DNA from: Halopseudomonas oceani
Lineage (GTDB): Bacteria > Pseudomonadota > Gammaproteobacteria > Pseudomonadales > Pseudomonadaceae
Length of the DNA: 64,000 nucleotides
Reading direction: 5' to 3'
NCBI RefSeq assembly: GCF_002903165.1
Contig: NZ_PPSK01000004.1
Location: 62,001-126,000, forward strand
In this document: positions 63,595 to 64,000 of the stretch, one piece after another
How positions within the stretch are numbered: the first letter of the stretch is position 1
Layout of the letters: every line of letters begins with the position of its first letter
Made by a program: the position numbers and the translations under genes
Notes under the pieces: model-generated
What the model was told of the DNA's origin: nothing
Databases searched by the model: none
What the model saw: the letters and a program-made list of their open reading frames with translations, nothing else

Positions 63595-64000
63595 TCAAGT
63601 GTTCCAGATGCGTGGTGCACAGGGTTCACGGCCGTTGATCAACGGACGCAGCTGCCGCCACAGACGAATAAAGGTATTGCGCGCATGCTCGGCATGCAGG
63701 CCGAGATAACGCCCAATCAGCAGCCCGTTGCGCTGGGTCAGCGCCAGCTCCGGGCAATCGGTCAAGCTTTCACGCAGATCATCCATCTGCTGGCGGTCCA
63801 GCTGCACAGTCGCCAGCCAGGTACCACTGACGCCACAGCCGCCAAGTCCCCAGCGGGCTGCCAACAACGGATCGCCACCGACGAACTGGTTGCGTTCGAT
63901 GTAGATCGGCCGGCCATCGCGCCAGACATCCAGACGCTGGTCAACCTGACCATAGTTGAAGCCCTCACCTGCTGCCGGGCGCCCAAGGCAGAGCAAATCC
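63595..64000 (-). CDS. ureD: Urease accessory protein UreD, cut by the right edge
   Basis: The last 134 or so codons of UreD are visible. LCLGRPAAGEGFNYGQVDQRLDVWRDGRPIYIERNQFVGG is the typical central to C-terminal region, and GGCGVSGTWLATVQL follows. The coding sequence continues past 64000, so the start is not in the window. UreD (UreH) binds urease and UreF/UreG during nickel insertion. It is the first gene seen of the ureDABCEFG-hupE operon. Confidence 0.93.
   Translation of the reverse strand, partial: DLLCLGRPAAGEGFNYGQVDQRLDVWRDGRPIYIERNQFVGGDPLLAARWGLGGCGVSGTWLATVQLDRQQMDDLRESLTDCPELALTQRNGLLIGRYLGLHAEHARNTFIRLWRQLRPLINGREPCAPRIWNT

Noticed and set aside
1-64000. CRISPR arrays, insertion sequences, prophage genes, rRNA or tRNA
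   Set aside because: I saw no regular short repeats with spacers, no transposase or integrase-like protein, and no cloverleaf or rRNA-like sequence on reading through; a covariance-model scan was not possible.

Overview
The window looks like chromosomal DNA of a GC-rich gammaproteobacterium of the Pseudomonas lineage, quite possibly Halopseudomonas or a relative. The evidence is a run of genes typical of that group: fabA-fabB, gpsA, selD-mnmH, a PA1611-like hybrid kinase, a cis/trans fatty acid isomerase, a TgpA/DUF58/MoxR operon, urease, and a type VI secretion (T6SS) block matching the first half of the P. aeruginosa HSI-II cluster. Several of these (fabB, fabA, hybrid kinase, gpsA, selD, HSI-II) lie in one chromosomal neighbourhood in P. 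aeruginosa PAO1 as I remember it, so much of the window looks vertically inherited. I see no rRNA, tRNA, insertion sequence, prophage or CRISPR array.

Layout. 1-4.5 kb: small minus-strand genes of poorly known function, including one frameshifted gene, a SRPBCC protein, a GNAT acetyltransferase, an AhpD-like protein, and three small membrane proteins of which one joins a zinc ribbon, a TM2 domain and a type IV pilin-like domain. 4.6-8.7 kb: SDR oxidoreductase, selD-mnmH (selenophosphate and tRNA 2-selenouridine), patatin phospholipase. 8.8-17.3 kb: a penicillin acylase family hydrolase, then minus-strand lipid and housekeeping genes (DUF4892, alpha/beta hydrolase, acyl-CoA ligase with thioesterase, gpsA-DUF4389-sixA). 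17.4-22.5 kb: a plus-strand operon of TonB-dependent receptor, periplasmic binding-like protein and hybrid histidine kinase. 22.6-27.9 kb: acyl-CoA ligase, fabA-fabB with a clear terminator, and a soluble chemoreceptor with a C-terminal Cache-like sensor. 28-30 kb: a FecA-like receptor with a Fur-box-like site upstream. 30.4-36 kb: transporters and small regulators (Bcr/CflA, EamA with divergent AraC, RhtB/LysE, DJ-1).

36.3-47.1 kb: an uninterrupted T6SS operon tssA-B-C-E-F-G-H plus a sigma-54 activator, with a candidate sigma-54 promoter in front. The membrane complex (tssJ, K, L, M), Hcp, VgrG and Fha are absent, so this is half of a secretion system. 47.1-53.7 kb: EamA transporter, cis/trans fatty acid isomerase with a c-type haem motif, a multidomain lipoprotein, a PhnA zinc-ribbon protein, a histidine-rich polytopic membrane protein and DUF3429. 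53.7-57.6 kb: MoxR-DUF58-TgpA operon. 57.7-58.7 kb: a lipoprotein alpha/beta hydrolase. 58.8-64 kb: urease operon ureD-A-B-C-E-F-G with a hupE/ureJ-type nickel permease; ureD runs off the right edge.

Themes. Membrane lipid adjustment recurs (FabA/FabB make unsaturated fatty acids, Cti converts cis to trans, plus two acyl-CoA ligases, a thioesterase and a patatin). Envelope sensing and uptake are the second theme. The most unusual items are the half T6SS locus, the receptor/binding protein/hybrid kinase trio, the zinc ribbon-TM2-pilin fusion, and the uncharacterised membrane protein with a conserved-looking histidine set. All calls rest on reading sequence and translations; no database search was run.
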